Positions 35,997 through 47,752 of a DNA stretch of 64,000 bases are shown piece by piece. Position numbers and translations under genes: made by a program. Source of the DNA: Cokeromyces recurvatus (Eukaryota; Mucoromycota; Mucoromycetes; Mucorales; Mucoraceae); NCBI RefSeq assembly GCF_025118155.1, contig NW_026251388.1, positions 744,001 through 808,000 on the forward strand, in the 5' to 3' direction. The notes beneath the pieces were generated by a model. The model saw nothing but the letters and a program-made list of their open reading frames with translations. It had not been told where the DNA came from and did not search any database. Every line of letters starts with the position of its first letter. Position 1 is the first letter of the stretch.

Positions 35997-37931
35997 TGAT
36001 TCTACATAATCATAACACATAATAAAGTTCACACAGTCATTCCTTGATTTTTGAGAAAAAGTTTTGAAAAAAAATGAGAAAATTTTTAAAATTATTTTGA
36101 GAAATAATAATAGTTGCAACTTGGCGTTTTTGGCTTTAGAGATATCTTATTTTATTCTATTTTATTCTATTTTTTGGTATATTAGGCATCTTTGAGATTC
36201 ATCCATATCCTCTCAGCTACTATTTCAACATCAAATAATTTTTCAGTAGTAAGAGGAGAGTGATTAAATCTCGAATAAATATAATAAATAGTTTATTATT
36301 ATAAGCTCTTTCAGACTTTATTGCTAGTAGCTCTGTTATCGAAGAGCATAAAGGAAAACCAAACAATAGATAAAACTATAGATGGTTCCTTATTTATAAT
36401 GTTATCAAAGAAGATTCACTTATGATTATAAAAATCAATAGATTAAATTTATTTTACTACCAAATTAAAGCTTTTGAATAATAACAAGGATGCATCTTCG
36501 GGTCAGATGATGTTTATATTTATAAATATGTATATGTATGTATGTATGTACGTATGTATATAAAGAAAACAATGGAAGGATATGAAGAGAATACATTTCA
36601 TAGCTCAAGTAGAGGCTATTACCAAAAGAAATAAAGAATTTTTATTTCATGTAGCTCATAATATGATAAATAATCGCATGTTAGTCAAACATTTTATACA
36701 AAGGAAAAAAAAATCCCTCAATCATTTGAAATAAGGGCCTTGTGGAATATTTGAATTGTATTTTCAACATAACATCATGCACAATATAAAATTAGTATTT
36801 GAAATCTCGATAGGCAAGGTGACTATATATTATCACTTCCTTTTTTTTTTCATAGTGTTATAGATGATTTTACATCGTTCTTAGTTAATAAAGACAATGA
36901 TATTCTTATTATACAAATATAAAGATACATAATATTAAAGTATACAGTTAACATGAAACAGATTCAATTTCTTTTAAATTACAGGAAAAGCAATATGCAT
37001 CTTATCGAAACGTATTTTAGTTTATTATAGTTTATTATATAATTGTTTCATGTTTATATACACAAATTTATGCAACTTTATATGCATCATAATCATACAG
37101 TAACTAACTATACCGGATACATCAATATTAGTGCTGGTTTCATTGCACATGTTGAAAATAAGTTAAATGTAGTATTTGTAATAAACTTTAACCGAAATAT
37201 ATACTTCATTCCATGAGACTTTGGATATTAAGATAAAGAAGATGGAGATAAGTATACCAAGTCAAGTTTGTAACTCTTGATTTCGTCAACCTAAATCTAA
37301 TCCTATTATGCTTGATAAAAAATACATTTGAACAGTTAACAAGATCTATATTTGTCCATAAGCAATAAACAATATTTTTGTTTTCTCTTCACTTATGACT
37401 ACTGTTTTAAGAGTATAACTGTAGAAGCTTTATTGTCAACCTCATCATGATAAGTTCCCAATCTTAGTAAAAGTGATAATAATATTAATAAAAACTAGGC
37501 CATTTTTACATTTATTAAGCTATAAGAGAGCGAAAGAAAAGTCATGATAAGTATCAAGATTAATTAAGAATAAATGATGAAAGATATTCTAATACATGAC
37601 TAAAGTACTTTTATAATCTAGATAAGAATTTAAATATGAGTTTAAGATAAAACTGTTCATAACATGATGGTTTTAATTATTTCAAACAAACAAAACTACA
37701 GATAAAAAAGAAAATTATAATAAGAATTACTTGGACTATATCATTCATACATTTTATGGTGTAGCTAATGATATAAGCGTGAAGGAAATACATTAGTATT
37801 TTCTATCATTCTCTTTAATTTCTAAACAATGATAAGTTTGAAGTGTAGATGAAACAAAGTTATTTGCCTCTGGATTGCTCATCGTATCAGCTTAGCTTAG
37901 CTTTTAAATAGAAATAAATAACCCTTTTAAG

Positions 37932-37972
<41 letters not shown>
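37932..37972 (+). repeat. 41-base A run
   Basis: Uninterrupted poly-A in the spacer upstream of CHS7. Confidence 0.9.
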
Positions 37973-37974
<2 letters not shown>

Positions 37975-38509
37975 TCCAAACAAAATTTTCTTTATTAATT
38001 GCTTTAAATAAATGTGTAGATGCCAAAAATTAAAAGCAAATTAGACACCAGCTAATTTTTTGATTCTATTTGACATGTGTAATTTTTTTTTTTATAAAAA
38101 TATATACATTTAGGTGATGTTTGTTCCTTGATAGTTTTTTTTTTACAGTGCCTGAAAATTGGGAAATGCAAAGTTGTATAGGTCAAAAGTGAAATCATCC
38201 CTTGAAAATATTCAATTACAGATTAAATGTCTTTTATGTCTAAATTTAGACATTTAAAAACTTTTCATTCCAGGTGTTTATTGCTAGAAACCTAATATTT
38301 CTAACCATTGGCTGAAATAAATAAACAAGTCTATAAAAGACTATTTTTGTCTATCATTTATTCATACTCAGTTTCTTTTTTTTTTGTTAATCTCAATTTT
38401 TTCCCTTTTCTTTTCTTTCCTTTCTTTATTTCCTTTTTTTTTTCTTTTTTTTTTTATACATATACACATATACACATACATAAAGGAATAAGATAATAAC
38501 ACAACTGGT

Positions 38510-39814
38510 ATGGGAGCAATTATATATAGTTTTGATGCCCTCAATTTTTATGGTATATGTAGAACAGTTGCTATCAGTCTATGTCCTTTAATCGGTGAAC
38601 AAGATGGAATTGAACCTGTTTGTTATTCTCGTAACGTTGAATTAGCTGGAAATATTATATTTCAACCATGTATGTTACTTGTCAAAAAAATATATGTATA
38701 AATCAGCACAAGTTATCATTTATTTAACATGTTTGCTTGCTTTATAGCTACTTTAATTATGGATGTTGTTGCTATTATTATGACAATGATTATGATTTAT
38801 CACATTCGCTCTAAATATACTGCAGTTGGTAAAGAGACAAAAAAAAAAAAGAATTATTTTGATTTAAATTTATTAATTAATTTTTTTTTTTTTTTTTTTG
38901 ATAGGTCGCCAAGAAATTGTCATGTTTTTTTATATGTATATGCTTACTGCTTTACTTGATATGTTGTTAGTTACTGGTATTATTCCTATCTCATCATCTG
39001 CATATCCTGTAAGCTATTTTAAACTATATATTTATACATCTGCATATACATATACGTATTTAAAAAAAAATCATATAAATATGTATGTATTTTATAGTGG
39101 TTTACAGCGATTTACATCGGTTTAACTTGTTCAACATATTGGTGTCTATTATTAAATGGATTTGTTGGTTTTCAATTTGCTGAAGATGGTACACCTTTAT
39201 CGCTTTGGGTAAATCTATGCATATAGTCTTTTTACTATTTATATGCAATATACATAGTCTAACTCTTATTTTATCAGTCAATTCGTATTAGTTCATTTAT
39301 TTGGTTTATTGTAACTGGTTTCCTTGCTATTGGCACATTTAAAGGCATTGGAGCACTTTCTTATAAAAATCAAGCATTCTTATGGATATTTTATATTGTC
39401 TTGAATTATGTTATGTTCTTCATCTATATCGTTTCACAAATTATTTTGGTCATCAATACGTTAGATGATCGTTGGCCATTAGGTGATATTTTATTTGCTG
39501 CTGCTTTTTATGCTATCGGTCAAGTTTTGATGTATGTATTTTCAGTAGCTATCTGTGATAATACCAAACATTATGTAGATGGCATGTTCTTTGGTGTTAT
39601 TTGTAATCTTTTAACTGTCATGATGATTTATAAATATTGGGATTCAATCACTAAAGAAGACCTTGAATTCTCTGTGGGTTCAAAACAAAATGTATGGGAA
39701 GTGAAAGAATTATTAGCTGAAGATGAATTGGCTCAATCTTATGCTAGCTATCAACAACCTATTCCCGCTACACCTCAGCATTATCAACCTTATGAACAAC
39801 AACATCCTTATTAG
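38510..39814 (+). CDS. CHS7: Chitin synthase export chaperone CHS7
   Basis: Multispanning ER membrane protein that lets class IV chitin synthase (Chs3 type) leave the ER. Exons 38510-38669, 38748-38828, 38905-39008, 39098-39208 and 39278-39814 give 330 residues. The start [20 protein letters not shown] has the N-terminal half with the CPLIG segment, followed by about seven hydrophobic helices ([38 protein letters not shown] and others). Conserved family blocks are [33 protein letters not shown] and the C-terminal [11 protein letters not shown]. The tail is glutamine-, proline- and tyrosine-rich (QPYEQQHPY). The phosphatase gene follows 296 bp later on the same strand. Confidence 0.94.
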
Positions 39815-40110
39815 AATATATTGCCTAATTTTCATATAAATATGTATTTGTATACACATATATTTATAAAAAAAAAAAAAAAAGAGGGGGGAAGCTCCTC
39901 CTTCCCTCACCCATTGTTAAATAGTATGCAAATATATTATAATATTTAAGACATAAAAATTGCTGCAGCCATTCTTTTCTATTTTTTTATTTTTTCTTTT
40001 CTTTTCTTTTTTTTTATTTTATACATATTTATAAACATTACATATTTAAAAAAAAATTATATATAAAAACTAATATCCTTTAGACTCTTTATTTTTTATG
40101 TACAATAGAA

Positions 40111-40783
40111 ATGTTTAAAGCAGAGGAAATAGACAATTATAATCCATCTGCAAGTTTATATCAAACTTTAGAAAATGGTGCTGATGGTAAACCCGGAGGA
40201 ATTTTGATCACAAGCGTCGGGCAAGAAGTTATCCCTCATATCTGGTTAGGAGGATATAAAGCATTAGAATCTATTCATTTTTTAAAAAAAAATAATATCA
40301 CCCATATTCTTACTCTCGGTCATTTTAAACCTTGTTATAAATCTAACGAATTTATACATAAGGTAAAATGACATTTATATTACATCTATCTTATCTAACG
40401 TAATGATATAGATCATCCCTGTTGCAGATAATCCAGAAGCCAACATTATTCAATATTTTCCTGAAACGACTGAATTCATTGAAAATGCTCTAAAGAATGG
40501 ACATAATAATATACTTGTTCATTGCCTAGCTGGTGTTTCTAGGAGTCCAACTATTCTTACAGCTTATTTAATGATGACACAAAAACTAAGATGGAAAGCT
40601 GCTTTGGCTCTCATTAAACGAACTAGACCTTTTGTAAACCCTAATCTAGGATTTATAAATCAGCTTCGATTATTTCAAGAAATGGATTGTAAATTTAATA
40701 AACGTCATCCTGCCTATTTGGAATATTTAAAGCAGCACCCAATTGATGCTGGACATATTGGTCATGAAGCAGAATATCATTAA
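40111..40783 (+). CDS. Dual-specificity protein phosphatase
   Basis: Cysteine-dependent phosphatase of the small DUSP type. Exons 40111-40362 and 40412-40783 give 207 residues. The catalytic loop is HCLAGVSRSPT, with Cys122 and Arg128 forming the CX5R motif. The likely general acid is Asp90 in IIPVADNPEANII. The substrate-recognition and helix segments (HIWLGGYKALESIHFL, LNPNLGF-like FVNPNLGFINQL) fit atypical DUSPs resembling the DUSP12/Yvh1 catalytic half, but no C-terminal zinc-binding domain is present. No membrane or targeting signal. Substrate unknown; MAP kinases are possible for this family. It lies in the same direction as CHS7 and CDK11, but with its own spacers. Confidence 0.9.
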
Positions 40784-41190
40784 ATAATAATAAAAAAAAA
40801 ATATATTTATTGATATGCATATATTATAGGTTAATATGTATATATTTATATTATTCTTAATTTCCTACCTATTATTTGATTATAGTGTTTATAACAAATA
40901 ATGCTTATTTTGTCCTGTTTGTTCACATTAGTACATTTAAAAAAATAAGGAAGATAAAATAAAATAAAAAATAAACGTCTTTTCATGAAAAAGTGAAGTC
41001 AATGCTGCGTGACTACTACTACTACTATTACTATATTATTTAGCTTCTTAAAATCGTTCTCAATAAGAAAAAAAAAATAAAAAAAAAAAATAATAACAAT
41101 AATAAAAATTATAAAAGTGCTTATACAAGTGCTTCTTTTTTTTTTCTTTTTCTTTTTTTTTTCCTGGAAAGTCTAAAACAAAAAAAAAAA
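40784..41190. other. Spacer with CDK11 promoter region
   Basis: AT-rich, with an ACT triplet run near 41012-41030 and a pyrimidine tract (41131-41163) just before the CDK11 ATG. No RNA gene seen. Confidence 0.5.
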
Positions 41191-42747
41191 ATGTCAGATA
41201 TTATTAAGAAATCAAGATGGGCTGTTGACGATGGTGAAGAACAAGAGGAAAAAAAAAGACATGAAAAGAGAGTTAAACATCATAATAAAAAGTACGAATC
41301 CATCGCTACATCGAGTGCAGTCAAGGCTGCTGAACGTGTTGTTATGCGCACAGAAAAACCCGTTCCAAAACTTTATCCTTATTTAAGAGAATGTCGTCAC
41401 GTTGATTGCTATGAGCGACTTAATCACATTGAAGAAGGATCTTATGGTATCGTCTTTAGAGCACGTGATAAAGAAACAAACGATATTGTTGCTCTGAAGA
41501 AACTAAAGCTACAGCCTGAAAGTGGTGGATTTCCTGTTACAAGTTTACGAGAAATCCACGCATTAATGACTATTAAACATCCAAATATTGTTAATGTGAG
41601 AGAGATTGTTGTAGGGAATCATATGGATCAGTAAGTTTTATGCTCTTTCTTTTTTTTTTATTTTTCCTTGATTTGTGATAATAGCATATTAAACATATTT
41701 TCATAGAGTATTTATTGTCATGGATTTTATTGATCATGATTTGAAAGGATTAATGCAAGATATGCGGGCACCATTCCTGCAATCAGAAATCAAGACATTG
41801 ATGTTACAGCTTTTATCTGCAGTAGCATTGTTACATGATAATTGGATTATTCATCGTGATTTAAAGACAAGTAATTTACTATTAAATAATCGAGGCGAGA
41901 TTAAAGTGGCCGATTTTGGTTTAGCTAGAAAATATGGTAGTCCTTTGGGTAATATGACCCAATTGGTTGTTACATTATGGTATAGAGCACCAGAGTTATT
42001 ATTAGGTGCAAAAGAATATACAACCGCTATCGATATGTGGTCAGTAGGATGTATCTTTGCAGAATTAATCAATAATGAGCCTTTATTTTCGGGTAGAAGT
42101 GAAATTGATCAATTAGATAAGGTAAAGTATGTAAATGTATGTATGTATGTGTAGGATGATGTAATAATATGCAATTAGATTTTCAAACTATTAGGTAGCC
42201 CAACAGAAGAAGTATGGCCTGGATATTCTCAGCTACCTCATGCAAAGAATATAGCGCCTATACATCAACCGTAAGTATGCCTTTCTTTTATATATATAAA
42301 TATATCAATATAAACAAAGATATTAAATTATAGGTTATTTAAAGATATAGTTCATTAAGAAGTAAATTTACTACGTTGACTCAAGCAGGCTTGGATCTTC
42401 TCTCACGATTATTGACTTATGATCCTTCTAAACGAATTACAGCAGAAGAGGCATTAAATCATCCTTACTTTCATGAAAGCCCTGCTCCTAAAGATCCTTC
42501 TTTATTTCCTACCTGGCCTTCTAAAGGATCAGGGCACAAGTAAGCAAATATAAATACACATACTTTCCTCTTAATACATACAATTGCTAATGTTTCTTTT
42601 CTTTTTCTTTTTTTTTTTTTACAACTTAGGAAACGAGCTTTTAGTCCATCTGCACCTGCTGCAGCTCATGGAGAAAATGATGATTTGGCAGGTACAATAT
42701 TCGGTGGGCAAACTGAATCAACAGGTTTTCGACTGAAACTTGCATGA
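41191..42747 (+). CDS. CDK11: CDK11/PITSLRE-type cyclin-dependent kinase
   Basis: Serine/threonine kinase of the CDK11 group, linked to transcription and splicing. Exons 41191-41630, 41707-42121, 42179-42270, 42351-42539 and 42630-42747 give 417 residues. A basic N-terminal extension ([15 protein letters not shown]) precedes the kinase domain. Visible: glycine loop [20 protein letters not shown] with the ATP lysine, the C-helix [12 protein letters not shown] (PITSLRE equivalent), [11 protein letters not shown] with catalytic Asp, [11 protein letters not shown] and [16 protein letters not shown]. Intron 3 has two possible acceptors; the one at 42350 restores [21 protein letters not shown], while the nearer one hits an in-frame stop. 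The C-terminus [11 protein letters not shown] resembles the conserved GFxLK end of CDK11. Ends 42 bp from the convergent ARPC5 stop. Confidence 0.94.
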
Positions 42748-42789
42748 AAAAAAAAATGATACTTTTTTTTTTTTCTTCTTTTTTATTGT

Positions 42790-42907
42790 TTAAAAAACAG
42801 TACGTTTATCAGTCATTACACGAACAATGCAACCATTTCCAGCAACCTCAGCTAACTAAATTAAATGGATTTAATTATTTTGTACACACACACAAACTCA
42901 TTCACTC

Positions 42908-42951
<44 letters not shown>

Positions 42952-43520
42952 CCTTTTCATGCCATGTTAATAAAACACTCGAATTATATAATTCTGGTTT
43001 GCTCATGCCTGCATATAAATACTTCATTAAAACATCTTGTTGTTCATGAGTAAGAGATTTGACAATTTGAGATATGTCACTTGCACGGAATAAGTTTAAG
43101 ACTTCTGTAACTGTTTTTGTACTTTCGGTCTATAAAAGTGGAATTAATAATTTTAGAATTATTTTGTTTCTTCATTTCCATGTATATACCTTTGCTAATT
43201 CGAGATTTTGGCCATAAGGTGGGTCCTCCAAAGCACGTGTTAAAGCATTATTTAAATCGCCTCTGTATACAAATTAGACAATCAGAAGAAAAAGATAGAG
43301 CTTTATAAATAATATAAAGCAATATATATTTGTATATATGTATATATAATGGTTTATTTATTAATTACCTTGTAAGTAAATTACGAACATCAGTGCTTCG
43401 TGTTTGAGTAGCAGACATAACTTGCTCAGGTGTTAATCCTGTTTCAAATTCAGAAAGGAATTCGTTTTCTGTATATGCATCTTCATCATATTGGTCAATA
43501 TCAATTCTACGCCACGACAT
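42790..43520 (-). CDS. ARPC5: Arp2/3 complex subunit 5 (p16)
   Basis: Smallest-class subunit of the seven-part Arp2/3 complex, which nucleates branched actin at endocytic patches. Exons 43520-43369, 43262-43190, 43129-42953 and 42855-42790 give 155 residues. Matches: MSWRRIDIDQYDEDAYTENE at the start; RNLLTRGDLNNALTRALEDP across intron 1; QDVLMKYLYAGMSKPELYNS; VLLTWHEKLAEVAGNGCIV across intron 3; and RVMTDKRTVF at the end. Intron 3 holds a 35-base A run (42914-42948 on the plus strand). No frame over 65 codons covers this gene, so automated calling may miss it. Its 3' end nearly abuts CDK11, so the two 3' UTRs must overlap. Confidence 0.93.
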
Positions 43521-44489
43521 TTAGGTTATATATAGATATAAATATAGATATATAAAAAAAAAGAAGAAGAAATGAAGTGAAGTGGGTATTTCAACGTCAT
43601 GAGTTTTAATTTACTTTATGTGCTGGGTTTTAATTATAATTATCACAAATACACACAGTTTCAGCAGGCATCAATTTTAGCGATGTACGCGTCCCAAAAT
43701 CTTATTGATCTTGGACCATTAATTTCGTACTATATCTCAAAAATATTAGATAATGTTGAAAAAGGATACTTTTGCTCCTGTATAGGCTAGTAGTTTTATT
43801 TAAAAAATATATATATGTATATGTACTAATAGAAAATACATTGTTTCTTGTAGATATATTCAGTGCTGCCACTTTTATATACACTTACAAAAATAAATAT
43901 GAGTCTGTAAGTCGTATTTCTTTTTTTTTTTTTTTTTGAGCAATATCGTTATTTAAGTCACCTCCCTGAGATTTTTGAGTTGACATGTGTCATCCTTTGA
44001 AGACACGTTTTATAAAAATAAAGTTATCTTGTCAGAAATATAATTTTATACTAGAAATGCAACCACGTATTTAGTGTGCTCTTCAATAACTAAATTATTA
44101 AAATTTAAACAATAAATATTTGTTTTGCTCTTTTATTTTCAAATAAAAAAAAAAAAAAATAGTGCTATAAAAACGTTCAAAGTGATAAGCAAATTTTTAT
44201 TTCTTAACTAATTATCAAGTAAATAATAATGAAATGTCCAATACTGGAATAGGGGATTCTGGCTTTCTGAATTCAAAAATATTTCAATGTCTTTACCTTT
44301 GGATGCTTTTTTTCCTTGAGCAAATAATGAAGAAAATGTTAAAACTACTAAAGAAGAAAAAGAAAAAGGATTGTATAATGTAGGTAAGATTAATTATTCT
44401 ACTAATCAATTGTTTATTTCTAATAATCCTTCATAAACTTAAATTTATTTTCTTTACTGTTAAATAGATAATAAAAAGAGATTTATGTT
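43521..44489. other. Intergenic region, no certain gene
   Basis: About 970 bp. A 63-codon plus-strand frame (43599-43790) has protein-like residues in its second half (SQNLIDLGPLISYYISKIL), but no recognised family, start context or convincing next exon. The remainder is AT-rich with poly-T at 43920-43937. Confidence 0.45.
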
Positions 44490-46490
44490 TTATTCATCAC
44501 TATTGTTATTCATAGAGGAAGGATATACAAAAAAGGATAAAATTAACGCGATCCCAGAGATACCAGCGCAAATATAAAAACATAGATTAGGCATCGTATT
44601 GACAGATGCACTATAAATAAAGTTAACTGTTAACTGTGCAATAACCACTATATAACATTAATATATATATAATATATATATATAGGTATATGTTAGTTAA
44701 TTATATACATATATAAATACACATATAAAATTTACCTGAGAGACTTTCTAAAATAGCTAGAGCACCAAATAATCTACCCACTTCAGAACGAGGAACTAGC
44801 CTGGTCATGATTGATCGAAGTGAAGGTGAAGTAAGCAAAGCAAAACTTTGAAGGGCACCAGCCATCATAAATGTTGAAGTATTTTGGGCAAGAGCGTAAA
44901 GGACTAAGCAAATAGTATCAATGATTAAGCCAGTGCAAATTAGCCACGAATCAAATCGAATGGAATTATCAGAAACTTCATCACTCAATTCTTCATATTT
45001 TGTTTCATTATCATCATTTTCTTGTTGTTCCCCTTCAGTATGAAAAGATGAAGCTTCTTCAACATAAAGTATAAAAGAAGAGGAATTTGAATTCTTTGGT
45101 CTTAATTTTGTTCTTTCATCTTCTTGCCCTTCCGTCGTCTTTTCCGCTTTGAAAAATTTAGAAAGTAAAGGTAATACTAACAGCATGCTTATTAATCTTG
45201 TAAATGACGTTAAACTCACATAGATGCCGCCTTCATATGCAGTCCATCCAAAACTAAGCATAGCATAAAGAATAGCTGGTGGTAATGCAACAATATTATA
45301 CAAAAAATCTATACATGCAATGATAGGCAACGTAAACCCCTTTGTGTTTTTTGAAGATGTTTTATAAAATATACTCAGTACTGAAAAAATATTGAGTCGT
45401 TGTAATAGTGTTTGTTGTTCTTTATGAGTGACAGATGTTTCATTACCACAGTTACGATTTGACTCGGGTAAAAACAACCAGGTATATAATATAAAAGCTA
45501 TATTGGCAATCAATACCAATAAAAGAATAGTTGTAATAGAGTTTGTTTCTTTCATTATAAATGAAGCAGCAGAGGGGCCTAAAGTAGCACCTAAAAACAC
45601 AACACCCATCATATTGCCGAATAGAGTTGTCCTGTATAAATAAATAAATATGTATATGTATATGCATAAAATTATTGCTTTCTTAATTGTATAAAATAAT
45701 ATACCTCTCTAGTGGAGTTGTGCAATCTGAAATATAAGCATGAGCTGTTGCAAACAAGACAGCATCGCCAGCTAAGATACCTCGCATAACAGGTGCAATG
45801 AAAAGTAACGAAACACCAAAGATATTAGTGTACTTAATAGTCACAATGTAGCTAAGTATTAAAATAGCATTTCCAAACCCAGATATAATAAAAACTAGGC
45901 GTCTTCCTTTTCGATCTGATAAGGTGCCATAATAATCAGCAAATAGCATAGCTGTTGTTTAAAATTTAGCGGAGACAATTTAACAAAAAAAAAAAAAAGT
46001 TATTAAAAAAAAAAAAAAAAAATAGCATTATATCACTATTATTTACTTGAGCCATAACCTAATAATACAATAATAGCTTGAGCCTTGGATACAACAGCCT
46101 GAACTTCGGGGATTGTACATTTCTCAAAGGGTATATCAATATCAATATTACCTAGTTGTTGTTGGTAATATCTTTTGTTTCATTATTATTATTATTATTA
46201 TATTACTATTATAATATATAACTAACGCATAATATATACCTATAACAGAATACAACACTATAGAATTGGATTATCGGAGCATACAATGCACTTAAAAGCA
46301 AAGAGATGATTATCTTTTATTAACATAGTAATAATGCATTATATTATTACCTAAAACAAAATGTCAAGACAAACAGAGGTAAAATAATGTACCAGGGAGA
46401 CACTTTCTTAATAAAATCATGATTTTTCTTTTGGCCTGCAAGTAGTGGTGCATCTTCTTCATTTGATGATGACGAACTTGTGTTTATCAT
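44490..46490 (-). CDS. MFS transporter, SLC46/tetracycline-resistance-like
   Basis: Major facilitator with about 12 membrane helices. Exons: 46490-46351, 46290-46240, 46171-46047, 45951-45705, 45631-44736, 44626-44490; 531 residues. A hydrophilic serine/acid-rich N-terminus (INTSSSSSNEEDAPLL, possible dileucine sorting signal) leads into helix 1. Helix-1 loop region: ALYAPIIQFYSV, with PFEKCTIPEVQAVVSKAQA, seen in fungal MFS proteins resembling SLC46. The signature loop is GTLSDRKGRRLVFI. A long acidic central loop lies between helices 8 and 9 (HTEGEQQENDDNETKYEE). The end is short (YPSSMNNNSDE). The last join (G/TTAACTTT at 44626) restores VNFIYSASVNTMPNL, but this segment is several residues shorter than relatives, so a small exon might be missed. 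Substrate unknown. Confidence 0.85.
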
Positions 46491-47752
46491 TTCTGAAAAA
46501 AGAGAAAAGAAATGAAAAGAGAAGGAAAGAAAAGGAAAAAGAAAAGAAAATCAAAAGAAAAAAAAAAAAAAGGTAAAAACATTATTAGTAAGCTCGTTGT
46601 TTAAATATTTCAGTTTGTTACATTTTTTTTTCTTTTTTCTTTATTGTTTTTAGCTGACCTTTGTGTTTAAAATCAATGTACACGAATCTAATCCTCTTTA
46701 ATATGATCAAAGGATAGTTTTATATACATGTATATAAAAGAGTAATTGACCAGTGGGCACATAGCTTGTGGAATTGCTAAATTACCCTAGTCAGTTTAAA
46801 AAATTAAAAGTGATTAAAAATACCTTTAGAACTAAAGGTAGAAAAGTAAAGGCAAAAGTAAAAGATTGACTTCTAGAAAGAAAGGAAGGCTGCTTTTTGA
46901 AGGATGAATTGATTAATCAGTCTATTATGAGTGAGCCTTGATTGGAAAGGGGATCTTCAGTTGTTTGTGGCATTTGCAATCTTTAATGTATATATAAATA
47001 CTATATCAAATGAGTTCTATTAAACAATGAATCGAAGTGGAAAGGGCAATATGAGGATGACTGTGAGATAACCAAGCAAGGCTCCAAAGAAGACATTACC
47101 TTCGGCCAGATCGTGTCATAGATAACCAAAGAATAGGATCAACCATTATTATATTGCGACAGACAGGTAAATATTTGGAATAGCAAGTAGATTATCTTTC
47201 ATTTAAGCTGTCAAAAAAGAAAAGTGGAATAAATATTTTAAAAAGACATAAGTCAAGACTTTCAATAGAAGAGATACATCGCTTTCAATGATGCATTTTG
47301 TAAAGTTTTAGTCATTATGAATAATCTTTATATTGAAGAATTTCTTATTTTAGATAAATTTACTATATTTTATAGACTAGCAGAAAAAAAAATTTGAGAT
47401 ACTCTTTTAATTTTTTTAAAGCCAAGTTAGGATACATAGGTTATATTTGATATAAACAAAAATTGAAAACAAAAGTGATAACGTTATGTATTATTTATAA
47501 CTGAGTAATTCTAAAGTTTAGTAGCGATAAGTTACTAATAGATTAAAATAGCAAGAATCATATTCTGATAGACTGTATATGTCTATATCACTATCAATTA
47601 TATAAATTCTGTTATTTATTATTATGTAAGCTATTGTTTTGTATAATTAGTGAAAAAAAAAGAGGTCACAGATTGTCCATTTTTTCTATAGCATATATTT
47701 ATTTGATTTTTTAATAAAACAGACAAGTTAATTATACACGTACATATATGCA
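46491..47752. other. Divergent intergenic region, no gene seen
   Basis: About 1.26 kb between the MFS gene and the uncharacterised 286-residue gene. A purine-rich tract lies directly upstream of the MFS start (46497-46572). A short open frame around 47300-47396 ends in a piece (YRLAEKKI) also seen near 49955. No gene could be supported. Confidence 0.45.

Larger units (their letters stand above)
35881..38509. other. Long intergenic region between divergent genes
   Basis: About 2.6 kb without recognisable genes. It contains A36-(GA)n at 35937-35996 just upstream of the aldehyde dehydrogenase ATG, A41 at 37932-37972, and a pyrimidine-rich tract (about 38371-38457) in front of CHS7 that is probably its promoter and leader. 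Confidence 0.55.

Noticed and set aside
42271..42334. Nearer acceptor (42334) for CDK11 intron 3
   Set aside because: It leads to an in-frame stop after eight codons; the acceptor at 42350 restores the kinase C-lobe.
43599..43790. 63-codon plus-strand frame with SQNLIDLGPLISYYISKIL
   Set aside because: Possibly a real small exon, but there is no family, no convincing partner exon and the first half is AT-driven; too weak to call.
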